Source: CAMLFJ01 sp040902305 (lineage in GTDB: Bacteria > Methylomirabilota > Methylomirabilia > Rokubacteriales > CSP1-6). Taken from it: 64,000 nucleotides of DNA. Numbering within the stretch: the first letter of the stretch is position 1; every line of letters begins with the position of its first letter. Positions 9,195-17,170 of the stretch are shown here, in pieces. The stretch spans positions 1 to 64,000 of the forward strand of contig JBBDXN010000111.1 of NCBI GenBank assembly GCA_040902305.1, given 5' to 3'. Below the pieces are notes generated by a model. It worked only from the letters and a program-made list of their open reading frames with translations, searched no databases and had not been told where the DNA came from. Made by a program: the position numbers and the translations under genes.

Positions 9195-9662
9195 ATGCCG
9201 CTCGTCGAGCCGGGACGCAAGGCCCCCGCGTTCTCGCTGCCCGACCAGGACGGCACGACCCACCGGCTCAAGGACTACACGGGTCGCCCGCTCATCCTGT
9301 ACTTCTATCCGAAGGACGACACCCCCGGCTGCACCCGGGAAGCCTGCGCCTTTCGCGACGCGCGGCCCGCCTTCAAGAAGGGCAAGGCCGCCGTCCTCGG
9401 CGTGAGCGTGCTGGACGTGCCGAGCAAGGCCAAGTTCGCCCGCAAGCACAAGCTCAACTTCCCGCTCCTCGCCGATCCCGAGCACGCGGTGGCCGATCGC
9501 TACGGGGCCTGGCAGAAGAAGAGCCTCTACGGCCGGACCTACATGGGGGTGGCCCGCCTGACCTATCTCATCGGACCCGACGGCGCGGTGGTCCGGCGCT
9601 GGGACAACGTGAAGGTGGACGGCCACGCGGCCGACGTCCTGCGCGCCGTCGACGAGCTCTGA
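9195..9662 (+). CDS. bcp: thioredoxin-dependent peroxiredoxin (Bcp/PrxQ type)
   Basis: A 155-residue peroxiredoxin reducing H2O2 and organic peroxides with thioredoxin as donor. The active site is PKDDTPGCTREACAFRD, with the peroxidatic Cys and a resolving Cys five residues later as in PrxQ. Length and the FYPKDDTPGCT context match the family. AGGAGG precedes the ATG. It is followed after 7 bases by the phosphoribosyltransferase gene. Confidence 0.93.
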   Translation: MPLVEPGRKAPAFSLPDQDGTTHRLKDYTGRPLILYFYPKDDTPGCTREACAFRDARPAFKKGKAAVLGVSVLDVPSKAKFARKHKLNFPLLADPEHAVADRYGAWQKKSLYGRTYMGVARLTYLIGPDGAVVRRWDNVKVDGHAADVLRAVDEL

Positions 9663-9669
9663 GCGGGCC

Positions 9670-10530
9670 GTGACTGCCGTCGTCATCGGAGCCTACGAGG
9701 ACGCCGCCGCGGCGATCGCCGGGCTCTCGTCGGCCGGCGGCAAGCGGCCCGCCGCCGTCCTGCCGCGCGCCGCGGTGGACGACGAGGCGCGCGTGCGGCT
9801 GCGGCGGGCGCAGGTCGAGTGCCTCAGCACCCTCGACGGCGGCGATCTGCCCGCGGCCCGCTGGCTGGCCTCCACCCTGGCGGAGGCGGAAGGATGGGAG
9901 CGCGCCGATGCCGCCCCCGCGTCGCCGGCCGGCCAGAGCGAGCCCGGCGACGTGGCCGGCTGGTACGAGGTGCGCATCGGCTCGGGCGCCCTCACCACCG
10001 ATCGGCCCATCACCCGGCTGCACGGCTCCCGGCGCTACATCGCCTCCTTCAACCTGCTGGGGCAGGGGCGACTCAACCAGGCCTGCGGCGATCTGCTCTA
10101 CCGCCGGCTCATGGACGAGGGCATCGCGCTCGACGAGGTCTTCGACGTGGTGGTCTGCTCGGAGTCGAAGGCGGTCGGCATGGTGCAGGTGGTGGCGGAG
10201 TGCTTCGGCCAGGACCGCTACGTGGTGCTGCGCAAGGGGCTCAAGAACTACATGCCGCGCCATCCGCGCGAGCCGCTGGTGGAGGAAGCCACCAGTGTCA
10301 CCACCGCGGGCGCGCAGGCCCTGGTGCTGGATCCGCTGGACTGGCCGCTACTGGAAGGCCGTCGCGTGCTGCTGGTGGACGACGTGATCGCCACCGGCGG
10401 CACCGTCCGCGCGGCCTGCCGGCTGCTGGAGCGCGCGGGCGCCCGCGTGACCGCCGCCGCGACGGTGCTGCTGAAGGGACCCGAGCCCGACCTGCCGCGC
10501 CTGGTGGTGCTGGCGCGGCCGCTGCTGTGA
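9670..10530 (+). CDS. phosphoribosyltransferase-domain protein with extra N-terminal region
   Basis: A 286-residue protein. The C-terminal 180 residues form a type I PRTase with the PRPP-binding loop VLLVDDVIATGGTVRAACR. A purine-PRTase-like segment, DRYVVLRKGLKNYMPRHP, precedes the flexible region. The first about 100 residues (VVIGAYEDAAAAIAGLSSAGGKRP) are not part of the PRTase fold and I do not recognise them. GTG start at the edge of the preceding gene. A nucleobase salvage enzyme or a regulatory PRTase are both possible. Confidence 0.75.
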   Translation: MTAVVIGAYEDAAAAIAGLSSAGGKRPAAVLPRAAVDDEARVRLRRAQVECLSTLDGGDLPAARWLASTLAEAEGWERADAAPASPAGQSEPGDVAGWYEVRIGSGALTTDRPITRLHGSRRYIASFNLLGQGRLNQACGDLLYRRLMDEGIALDEVFDVVVCSESKAVGMVQVVAECFGQDRYVVLRKGLKNYMPRHPREPLVEEATSVTTAGAQALVLDPLDWPLLEGRRVLLVDDVIATGGTVRAACRLLERAGARVTAAATVLLKGPEPDLPRLVVLARPLL

Positions 10531-10561
10531 TCGCCGTTCAACCCCGACAAGGAGCGTGACG

Positions 10562-11230
10562 ATGGGCACCATGATCACCCTCACCGCTGAAGACGGACAC
10601 CGGCTGTCGGCCTACCGCGCGGCCCCGAGCGGCACGCCCCGGGGCGGCCTCGTGGTCGTGCAGGAGATCTTCGGCGTCAACCATCACATCCAGGGCATGT
10701 GCGACCGGTTCGCGGCCGACGGCTACCTGGCGCTGGCCCCCGCGCTCTTCGACCGCGTGGAGCCCGGCATCAACCTCGGCTACACCGCCGACGACATCGA
10801 GCGAGGCCGCTCGCTCAAGGGCAAGGTGGACATCGCGGACATGGTCGCCGACGTGAGAGCCGCGGTACAGGCGCTCGCGGCCGAGGGGCAGCGCGTGGGC
10901 GTGGTGGGCTATTGTCTCGGCGGCACGCTCGCGTGGCTGGCGTGCACGCGCATCGACGGCGTCAAGGCCGCGGTGGGCTACTACGGCGGCGGCATCGCGG
11001 AGACCGCGAGCGAGACGCCGCGCTGCCCGGTGCTGCTCCACTTCGGCGAGACCGACCAGGCCATCCCGCCCGAGCACTGGGCCCGCATCCGCGCCGCGCA
11101 TCCGGAGGTGCCGATCCACACCTACCCGGCCGGCCACGGCTTCGGCTGCGACGAGCGGGGCAGCTACCACGAGCCCAGCGCGGCGCTGGCCCGCCGGCGC
11201 ACGCTCGGCTTCTTCGGGGCCCTGCTCTAG
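10562..11230 (+). CDS. dienelactone hydrolase family protein
   Basis: A 222-residue alpha/beta hydrolase of the dienelactone hydrolase/carboxymethylenebutenolidase family. It has the nucleophile elbow GYCLGGTLAWLA with Cys as nucleophile, GGLVVVQEIFGVNHHIQGMCDRFA with the family Glu, and the late His in YPAGHGFGCDERG. AAGGAG lies 7 bases before the chosen ATG; a GTG 6 bases earlier is too close to it. It probably acts on lactones or esters in aromatic or halo-aromatic breakdown, but the substrate is unknown. Confidence 0.9.
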   Translation: MGTMITLTAEDGHRLSAYRAAPSGTPRGGLVVVQEIFGVNHHIQGMCDRFAADGYLALAPALFDRVEPGINLGYTADDIERGRSLKGKVDIADMVADVRAAVQALAAEGQRVGVVGYCLGGTLAWLACTRIDGVKAAVGYYGGGIAETASETPRCPVLLHFGETDQAIPPEHWARIRAAHPEVPIHTYPAGHGFGCDERGSYHEPSAALARRRTLGFFGALL

Positions 11231-11236
11231 CGCGCG

Positions 11237-11803
11237 GTGGAGGCCATCCCCGCGCCCTTCGACGCGTACCGGGACGTCGTGCGCCCGGAGTGGATCGACA
11301 GCAACGGGCACATGAACATGGGCTACTACGTGGTGGTGTTCGACTTCGCCACCGACGAGTGGATGCGGTACGTGGGCCTGGACGGGACGCATCGAAGCGC
11401 GCGGAGCGTGACCACGTTCTGCCTGGAGGCCCACGTCACCTATCATCGCGAGGTCCGGGACAAGGACCTCCTGCGGTTCACCACGCGGCTGCTGGCCTTC
11501 GACGCCAAGCGCCTGCACTACATCCACGAGATGTACCACGGCGCGGCCGGCTACCTGGCCGCGACCAACGAGCTGATGTCGCTGCACGTGAGCCAGGAGA
11601 CGCGGCGGGGCGCCCCGATGGCGCCCGAGATCCTCGAGCGCCTGGCCCTTATCCAGCGGGCGCACGAGCGGCGGCCCCGGCCGCCCCAGGTGGGCCGGGT
11701 GGTGGGGTTGCCGTTGACCATCGAGGGGCGCGGGGCGCCCCAGGGCGCGGTGGCCGCCAGCAGGGCCGGCACCCGATCGCTCGGCATGGGCTTCGCGAAG
11801 TAG
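11237..11803 (+). CDS. thioesterase family protein (hotdog)
   Basis: A 188-residue acyl-CoA thioesterase-like hotdog protein. The core is YRDVVRPEWIDSNGHMNMGYYVVVFD (the DxNGHMN catalytic signature), followed by LEAHVTYHREVRDKD and FDAKRLHYIHEMYH. This pattern resembles betainyl-CoA/carnitine-pathway thioesterases. The fold should finish near residue 150. The final about 35 residues arise from reading on into the opposite-strand GGDEF-EAL gene, so the true end or their relevance is uncertain. GTG start 6 bases after the hydrolase. Confidence 0.82.
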   Translation: MEAIPAPFDAYRDVVRPEWIDSNGHMNMGYYVVVFDFATDEWMRYVGLDGTHRSARSVTTFCLEAHVTYHREVRDKDLLRFTTRLLAFDAKRLHYIHEMYHGAAGYLAATNELMSLHVSQETRRGAPMAPEILERLALIQRAHERRPRPPQVGRVVGLPLTIEGRGAPQGAVAASRAGTRSLGMGFAK

Positions 11804-13461
11804 TAGCCCTGGCCGTGATCGCAGCCGAGCGAGCGCAGGTGCTCGAGCTGCTCCGCGCTCTCGATCCCCTCGGCGGTCACCGAGAGGCCGAGGCTCTTGG
11901 CCACCGTGATGACCGCCCGCACGATCGCGCTGTCTTCCACGTCCTGGCCGATCCCCTTGACGAACGATCGGTCGATCTTGAGCGTGTCCACCGGGAAGCG
12001 CTTGAGATAGCCGAGCGAGGAATAGCCGGTCCCGAAGTCGTCGATCGCGAGCTGCACCCCGAGCGCCTTCAAGGCCTCCAGCTTGGCCAGGGTGGTCGGC
12101 GCGTCGTGCATGACCACGGTCTCGGTGATCTCGAGGCGGAGCGCGCCCGGATCGAGGCGCGTCTCGCGCAGCACCGCGGCGATCTCCTCCACGAGCCCGG
12201 GCTGCTGGAGCTGCCGCGCGGAGAGATTGACGCTGATCGCGAGATTGCTCCCGGGGGTGGCGAGCTGCCACTGGCGCGTCTGGCGGCAGGCTTCGTGGAG
12301 CACCCAGCGCCCGAGGGGCACGATGAGGCCGGTCTCCTCGGAGAGACCCACGAAGTCGCCCGGGAAGAGCAGGCCGCGCTGGGGATGCTTCCAGCGGACC
12401 AGCGCCTCCATCTCGACGATGTGCCCGGTGGGCAGCTCGAGGATCGGCTGGTAGTGCAGGACGAACTCCCCGCGCGCCACCGCGTTGCGCAGGTCCAGCT
12501 CCAGATCCATGCGCTCCTGGGCGGGGGCGTTCATGCTCTTGTCGAAGATCTCGTAGCGGGCCTTGCCCTTTCCCTTGGCGTGGTACATGGCGAGGTCGGC
12601 GTCGCGCAGGATGTCCTCGGGGGTCATCCGCTTGGCGGTGCTCATCGCGATGCCGATGCTCACCGTGATGACGACCTCGCGGCCCTCGACCAGGAACGGC
12701 TGCTGCAGCTCGGCGGTGAGCCGGTCCGCCACCGCGGTGGGCGCCTTGTCGTCCTTGACGTCCTCGATCAGGATCGCGAACTCGTCGCCCCCCAGGCGCG
12801 CGATCGTGTCCTCGGGACGGAGGCAGGAGGCCAGCCGCTGGCTGACCGCGATCAAGAGCTGATCGCCCACGCTGTGCCCCATGCTGTCGTTGACCACCTT
12901 GAACCGGTCGAGATCCAGGAAGAGCACCGCGAGCTGCTCGCCCCGCCGCTCGGTGCGGGTCAGCGCGTGCGAGAGCCGATCCATGAACAGCGCCCGATTG
13001 GGCTGGCTGGTGAGCGGATCGCGAAAGGCCTGGCGGGCGAGCTGGTCGAGCCGGCGCGGGAACTGGTTGATCTCGTCGGTCTGCTGCTCGATCGTGGAGA
13101 GCATCTTGGCGAACGAGGTCATCAGGGTGCCGATCTCGTCCTTGCGGGTCGGCCCCACCGGCAGATCCGCGACCTTGGTGGCGGTGGCCAGGTGGGCCGC
13201 CCGCGAGATGGCCGAGGCCACGTCCCAGACCACGAAGCCGCCGCCGGCCATGAGCAGGCCGGTGAAGACGAGCAGGGCCGGCATCGTGAAGGCCTCGGTG
13301 TACTGCCCGATCGGCCCGAGGATCTGGCGGACGGGAGCCTGGAAGGCGTAGGTCAGGATCAGGAGCGGGATGACCGACGCGAGGGTCAGGGCGAAGATGA
13401 CCTTCTGCTTGACCCGCTGCCCCGCGAAGGCAATTTCCCGGTTCAGATCGTCGCCGCTCAC
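11551..13461 (-). CDS. membrane-bound GGDEF-EAL cyclic-di-GMP protein
   Basis: A 636-residue inner-membrane signalling protein. Two hydrophobic segments (about 22-42 and 62-85) flank a short periplasmic loop, followed by a HAMP-like linker. The diguanylate cyclase domain keeps GGDEF (RLGGDEFAILI) and an upstream RxxD inhibitory site (RPED, five residues before GGDEF). The phosphodiesterase domain keeps EAL (VEMEALVRWKHP), the NLS and DDFGTGYSSL motifs and the late TAEGIES. Both activities look possible. The last about 60 residues are antisense to the thioesterase gene and are low-complexity, so the frame probably runs past the real domain end. Confidence 0.9.
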   Translation of the reverse strand: MSGDDLNREIAFAGQRVKQKVIFALTLASVIPLLILTYAFQAPVRQILGPIGQYTEAFTMPALLVFTGLLMAGGGFVVWDVASAISRAAHLATATKVADLPVGPTRKDEIGTLMTSFAKMLSTIEQQTDEINQFPRRLDQLARQAFRDPLTSQPNRALFMDRLSHALTRTERRGEQLAVLFLDLDRFKVVNDSMGHSVGDQLLIAVSQRLASCLRPEDTIARLGGDEFAILIEDVKDDKAPTAVADRLTAELQQPFLVEGREVVITVSIGIAMSTAKRMTPEDILRDADLAMYHAKGKGKARYEIFDKSMNAPAQERMDLELDLRNAVARGEFVLHYQPILELPTGHIVEMEALVRWKHPQRGLLFPGDFVGLSEETGLIVPLGRWVLHEACRQTRQWQLATPGSNLAISVNLSARQLQQPGLVEEIAAVLRETRLDPGALRLEITETVVMHDAPTTLAKLEALKALGVQLAIDDFGTGYSSLGYLKRFPVDTLKIDRSFVKGIGQDVEDSAIVRAVITVAKSLGLSVTAEGIESAEQLEHLRSLGCDHGQGYYFAKPMPSDRVPALLAATAPWGAPRPSMVNGNPTTRPTWGGRGRRSCARWIRARRSRISGAIGAPRRVSWLTCSDISSLVAAR

Positions 13462-13726
13462 GTGTCTCCCGGTGCGTGGATGGACGTTCTAGGTAGCGGC
13501 CGTAGGGGAAGCAACCGAAGTGCCACAGATTGCGCGGTGAGAAGGTAAGATAAATCAATTCCTTGGGTCAGGGTCGGCGGCTATTGCCCTGGACCAGGTG
13601 TCAATTTTGCGTAATGGGGCTGACGGATCGAAGGAACCCGGACGGCCGGAGCGACCGGAGACCAAACACCTGGCGAGATGGCCGAGCGCCGGCCGCCGGC
13701 CGGCCGCCGGCCGGGCGGCAGGGACG
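13462..13726. other. intergenic region upstream of the complex I operon
   Basis: Together with the following promoter, a 307-base spacer between the divergent GGDEF-EAL gene and nuoA. It contains an AT-richer stretch near 13535-13565 that could serve the minus-strand gene, and an 11-base GC-rich unit (GGCCGCCGGCC) repeated twice back to back at about 13691-13712, just upstream of the nuo promoter candidate. I see no protein-coding gene. Confidence 0.5.
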
Positions 13727-13735
13727 TGTTATACT
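13727..13735 (+). promoter_or_regulatory. extended -10 promoter candidate for the nuo operon
   Basis: TGTTATACT matches an extended -10 (TGn followed by TATACT). It would start transcription near 13742, about 27 bases before nuoA with CAGGGAGG as ribosome site. There is no recognisable -35, which is tolerated by extended -10 promoters. The GC-rich tandem repeat directly upstream may be a binding site. Confidence 0.45.
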
Positions 13736-13768
13736 CCGCGGGGTTTGTAGTCATTCAGGGAGGCATGT

Positions 13769-14122
13769 GTGGCCGGGTATCTGCCCGTCGTCATCTATCT
13801 GGGCCTGATCGTGGCGTTCGCCGTGGTGTCCCTCGGAATGGCGGCCGTCCTGCGGCCGTCCCGGCCGTACTTCTCCAAGCTCGAGAACTACGAGTGCGGC
13901 GCGGAGCCCATCGGCGAGGCGTGGGTCCAGTTCCCGGTGGGCTTCTATCTGGTCGCCCTGATCTTCATCGTGTTCGACGCGCTCGCGGTGTTCCTCTTCC
14001 CCTGGGCCCTCGTGCTCCGGGGATTCGGGATGGCGGCGGTGGGAACCATGGGCCTGTTCATCGCCATCCTCTCGCTGGGCTGGGTGTATGCCTACAAGGA
14101 GGGGATACTCGAGTGGAAATAA
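13769..14122 (+). CDS. nuoA: NADH-quinone oxidoreductase subunit A
   Basis: A 117-residue, three-helix membrane subunit of complex I. It has the conserved loop PYFSKLENYECGAEPIGEAWVQFPVGFY and the second-helix acidic residues FIVFDALAVFLFPWA. The GTG start follows CAGGGAGG. It overlaps nuoB by 10 bases. It is the first gene of the operon. Confidence 0.96.
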   Translation: MAGYLPVVIYLGLIVAFAVVSLGMAAVLRPSRPYFSKLENYECGAEPIGEAWVQFPVGFYLVALIFIVFDALAVFLFPWALVLRGFGMAAVGTMGLFIAILSLGWVYAYKEGILEWK

Positions 14123-14751
14123 AGGCGCCGACCCCACAGGTGCCGCCGGCGGTCTGGACGGAGTTCAAGGACCTCCAGGAGCTGGAGAAGTACCGCCAGG
14201 AGCGTCCGGACGGCGACAAGCACTCCGCCCTGTTCGAGAGCGCCACGGAAGGGATCCTCCACTTCCCGGGCGGCTTCGCCGTCACCGCCGTCGCGGATTC
14301 CTTCCTCAACTGGGCCCGGAAATCCTCGGTGTGGCCGGTGACCTTCGGCCTCGCCTGCTGCGCCATCGAGATGATGGCCACGTTCGCGTCGCGGTTCGAC
14401 GTGGAGCGCCTGGGGATGGTGCCGTGGGCCTCGCCGCGGCACTCGGATCTCATGATCGTGTCCGGCACCGTCACCATCAAGATGGCGCCGATGCTCAAGC
14501 GCATCTACGATCAGATGCCCGACCCCAAGTGGGCCGTTTCGATGGGCTCGTGCGCCAACTCGGGGGGGCCCTTCCGGCACGGCTATCACGTGGTCAAGGG
14601 CGTGGACCGGGTGATTCCAGTGGACGTCTACGTCCCCGGCTGCCCGCCGCCGCCGGAATCGCTGCTGAACGGGTTGCTCCTCCTTCAGGACCAGATCGCG
14701 CACTTTCACAAGACGGGAACGCGCGCCGCCCCCACCGCCAAGATCGACTGA
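14113..14751 (+). CDS. nuoB: NADH-quinone oxidoreductase subunit B
   Basis: A 212-residue peripheral subunit carrying cluster N2, next to the quinone site. The cluster ligands are visible: the Cys pair in FGLACCAIEMMA, GSCANSGGPF and YVPGCPPPPE. It has an N-terminal extension of about 50 residues relative to short NuoB proteins. The GTG start lies inside the end of nuoA, with AAGGAGGGG placed 8 bases upstream. Confidence 0.96.
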   Translation: MEIKAPTPQVPPAVWTEFKDLQELEKYRQERPDGDKHSALFESATEGILHFPGGFAVTAVADSFLNWARKSSVWPVTFGLACCAIEMMATFASRFDVERLGMVPWASPRHSDLMIVSGTVTIKMAPMLKRIYDQMPDPKWAVSMGSCANSGGPFRHGYHVVKGVDRVIPVDVYVPGCPPPPESLLNGLLLLQDQIAHFHKTGTRAAPTAKID

Positions 14752-14755
14752 GCGC

Positions 14756-15208
14756 GTGATCCACGACCAGGCACGAGCGAGGATACAGGAGCGCTTCGGG
14801 GTGGCGGCCGAGGGGGACGGGCCCCTCCTCACGATAGCGATCCCGCCGGATCGCTGGCAGGAGCTGGCCCGCTTCGCCAAGGAGACGCTCGGCTGCCTGT
14901 ACTTCAATTTCCTCAGCGCGGTCGACTGGAAGGACCAGGGGCTCGAGGTGGTGGCGCGGCTCGAGAACCTGGACGTGGGGCTCGCCCTCATGCTGAAGAC
15001 CCGTCTGGGGCCGGGGCAGTCGGCGTGCGCCTCGCTCGTGCCCCTGTACCGGGGCGCGGACTGGATGGAGCGCGAGTGTTACGACATGTTCGGGATCCGT
15101 TTCGAGGGGCACCCGGACCTGCGGCGCATCCTGCTCCCCCAGGACTGGGAAGGCCACCCGCTGCTCAAGTCCTACGCGGTGGATACGCCCCACCCACCTT
15201 ACCGATGA
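14756..15208 (+). CDS. nuoC: NADH-quinone oxidoreductase subunit C
   Basis: A 150-residue peripheral-arm subunit (30 kDa homologue), separate from NuoD and not fused. It carries the family signature ADWMERECYDMFGIRFEGHP (residues 99-118) and then LRRILLPQDWEGHPLLKSY. It begins with GTG 4 bases after nuoB. The gene after it is not nuoD but a NIPSNAP gene, which is unusual for this operon. Confidence 0.95.
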   Translation: MIHDQARARIQERFGVAAEGDGPLLTIAIPPDRWQELARFAKETLGCLYFNFLSAVDWKDQGLEVVARLENLDVGLALMLKTRLGPGQSACASLVPLYRGADWMERECYDMFGIRFEGHPDLRRILLPQDWEGHPLLKSYAVDTPHPPYR

Positions 15209-15221
15209 CCGGAGCGCGACC

Positions 15222-15857
15222 ATGATCTACGAGCTGCGCACCTACACGCTGATGCCGGGCAAGCAGGGCGAATACCTCAAGCTCAACGGGGAGATCGGCC
15301 GGAAGATTCGCGGCGACAAGTACGGCAAGCTCGAGGGCTACTGGTCGACCGAGTTCGGGACCCTCAACCAGCTCGTGCACCTCTGGAGCTACGCCGACCT
15401 CAACGAGCGCGAGCGGCTCCGGGCCGCCCTCACCAAGGACGAGGCGTGGACCAAGGAGTACATCCCGAAGATCCGGCCGATGATGCTGGCCCAGGAGAAC
15501 AAGATCCTGTCCGCGGTGGTGCCGATGACGCCGCCGTCGGACACCGGGAACGTCTACGAGCTGCGGTGGTACCGCGCGCACGTGGGCAAGGCCGGGGAGT
15601 GGCTCGGGCTCTTCAAGGACATCCTGCCGTTTCGCGACAAGTTCACCCGGCGAGTCGGCCTCTGGCAGACGGAAGTCTCCCAGCTCAACGAGGTCGTGCA
15701 CATGTGGGTGTACCGCGACCTGAACGATCGCGCGGCGGCCCGCGCCAAGATGGCCCAGGAGCCGGAGTGGCAGACCTTCCTGGGCAAGTCCACCGCGCTC
15801 CTCGCCAACATGCAAGCCATAGCCCTCAACCCGGCTCCCTTCTCGCCGATGCGCTAA
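15222..15857 (+). CDS. NIPSNAP-family protein inserted in the nuo operon
   Basis: A 211-residue soluble protein built of two NIPSNAP (dimeric alpha/beta barrel) modules. The first starts MIYELRTYTLMPGKQGEYLK and includes NQLVHLWSYADLNER. The second starts VYELRWYRAHVGKAGEW and includes NEVVHMWVYRDLNDR. The function of bacterial NIPSNAP proteins is unsettled. It lies 13 bases after nuoC and 47 bases before nuoD on the same strand, so it should be transcribed with complex I. Confidence 0.9.
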   Translation: MIYELRTYTLMPGKQGEYLKLNGEIGRKIRGDKYGKLEGYWSTEFGTLNQLVHLWSYADLNERERLRAALTKDEAWTKEYIPKIRPMMLAQENKILSAVVPMTPPSDTGNVYELRWYRAHVGKAGEWLGLFKDILPFRDKFTRRVGLWQTEVSQLNEVVHMWVYRDLNDRAAARAKMAQEPEWQTFLGKSTALLANMQAIALNPAPFSPMR

Positions 15858-15904
15858 AAAACCGGCACCAGCAACTACAGAAACGGACAGATCGAAGCTC
15901 AGAG

Positions 15905-17065
15905 ATGGATCCAGAAGCGCGGAAGGTCATCGAGCTGGGGTACGGGGGCAGCGAGCGCCTCACGATGAACATGGGGCCGCAGCACCCGTCCGCCCACGGG
16001 GTCTTCCGCGCCATCCTCTCGCTCGAGGGCGAGACGGTGGTGGGCGTGGACGCGGTGATCGGCTATCTCCACCGCTGCCACGAGAAGCTCGGCGAGTCAC
16101 TCACCTATACCCAGTACCCGTCCATCGCGTCGAAGACCGACTACGTAGCGGCGATGACCAGTGAGCTGGCCTACGTGCGCGCGGCCGAGATGGTGGGCAA
16201 GGTCGAGGTGCCGCGCCGCGCCCAGTACCTGCGGGTGATCGTGGCCGAGCTGCAGCGCGTCGCGTCGCACTGCCTCTGGCTCGGCACCTGGTGCCTCGAC
16301 ATGGGGGGCGCCCTCGGCGGCGGCGCCACCGTGTTCCTCTACTGCATTCGCGAGCGCGAGTGGGTGCTCGATCTCTTCGAGGCCCTGGTGGGCGCGCGGC
16401 TCCTCTACGGCTTCCACCAGGTTGGCGGCACGCGCTACGACATCCCGGCCGGCTGGGCCCAGAAGTGCCGGGAGACGATCACGCTCATCGAGAAGCGGAT
16501 CGACGAGTACGAGGACATGCTCGAGCGCAACGCCTTCTTCCAGGCGCGCACCCAGGGCGTGGGCGGGATCTCGCGCGAGCTGGCGCAGACCGTCGGCATC
16601 TCCGGGCCGCTCATCCGCGGCTCCGGGGTGAGCTACGACATCCGGCGCCTCGAGCCCTATTCCTCCTACGAGGACTTCGACTTCAAGGTGCCGGTCGAGG
16701 CGGCGGGCGACTGCTACGCCCGGTACCGCGTGCGGATGGTCGAGTTCCGCGAGTCGATCAATATCGTGCGGCAGGCGCTCGACGGGCTGCCGGAGGGCCC
16801 GGTGTCCTCCCGCCCCGGCGTCAAGTCGGTGGGCCAGGTGCGCATCGCCAAGGGCGAAGGCTACGCGCGCGTGGAAGGCCCGCGGGGCGAGGTGGGCTGC
16901 TACCTGATCTCCGACGGCGGGGCCAAGCCCTACCGCATGAAGTGGCGCGGGGCCTCCTTCTCCAACCTCTCCGTGCTCCCGCATATCCTGATCGGCTGCA
17001 AGGTCGCCGACGTGGTCGCGATCATGGGCTCCGTCGACCCCGTCTTCGGCGAGGTCGACCGGTAA
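15905..17065 (+). CDS. nuoD: NADH-quinone oxidoreductase subunit D
   Basis: A 386-residue 49-kDa homologue of the peripheral arm that forms the quinone pocket with NuoB. Characteristic segments are LTMNMGPQHPSAHGVFRAILSLEGE with the quinone-site His, CLWLGTWCLDMGG, and near the end DVVAIMGSVDPVFGEVDR. Length is typical. An ATG is used. A 105-base spacer with no gene separates it from nuoH, exactly where nuoE-F-G are usually found. Confidence 0.96.
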   Translation: MDPEARKVIELGYGGSERLTMNMGPQHPSAHGVFRAILSLEGETVVGVDAVIGYLHRCHEKLGESLTYTQYPSIASKTDYVAAMTSELAYVRAAEMVGKVEVPRRAQYLRVIVAELQRVASHCLWLGTWCLDMGGALGGGATVFLYCIREREWVLDLFEALVGARLLYGFHQVGGTRYDIPAGWAQKCRETITLIEKRIDEYEDMLERNAFFQARTQGVGGISRELAQTVGISGPLIRGSGVSYDIRRLEPYSSYEDFDFKVPVEAAGDCYARYRVRMVEFRESINIVRQALDGLPEGPVSSRPGVKSVGQVRIAKGEGYARVEGPRGEVGCYLISDGGAKPYRMKWRGASFSNLSVLPHILIGCKVADVVAIMGSVDPVFGEVDR

Positions 17066-17170
17066 CATGCCGGTCACGATGGTCCGCGGACGGGGGGAGT
17101 GCGGGGGGCATTTCGGGGCCCCCGCATACAACAGTGGTCGAGCCCAAGAGCCGATCAGGCGAGTCCTGAC

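Noticed and set aside
10538..13558. Open frames of about 950-1000 codons on both strands over the GGDEF-EAL region
   Set aside because: They are antisense or alternate-frame readings of recognisable genes, with Arg/Gly/His-rich composition and no family motifs; only the GGDEF-EAL, hydrolase and thioesterase frames are meaningful.
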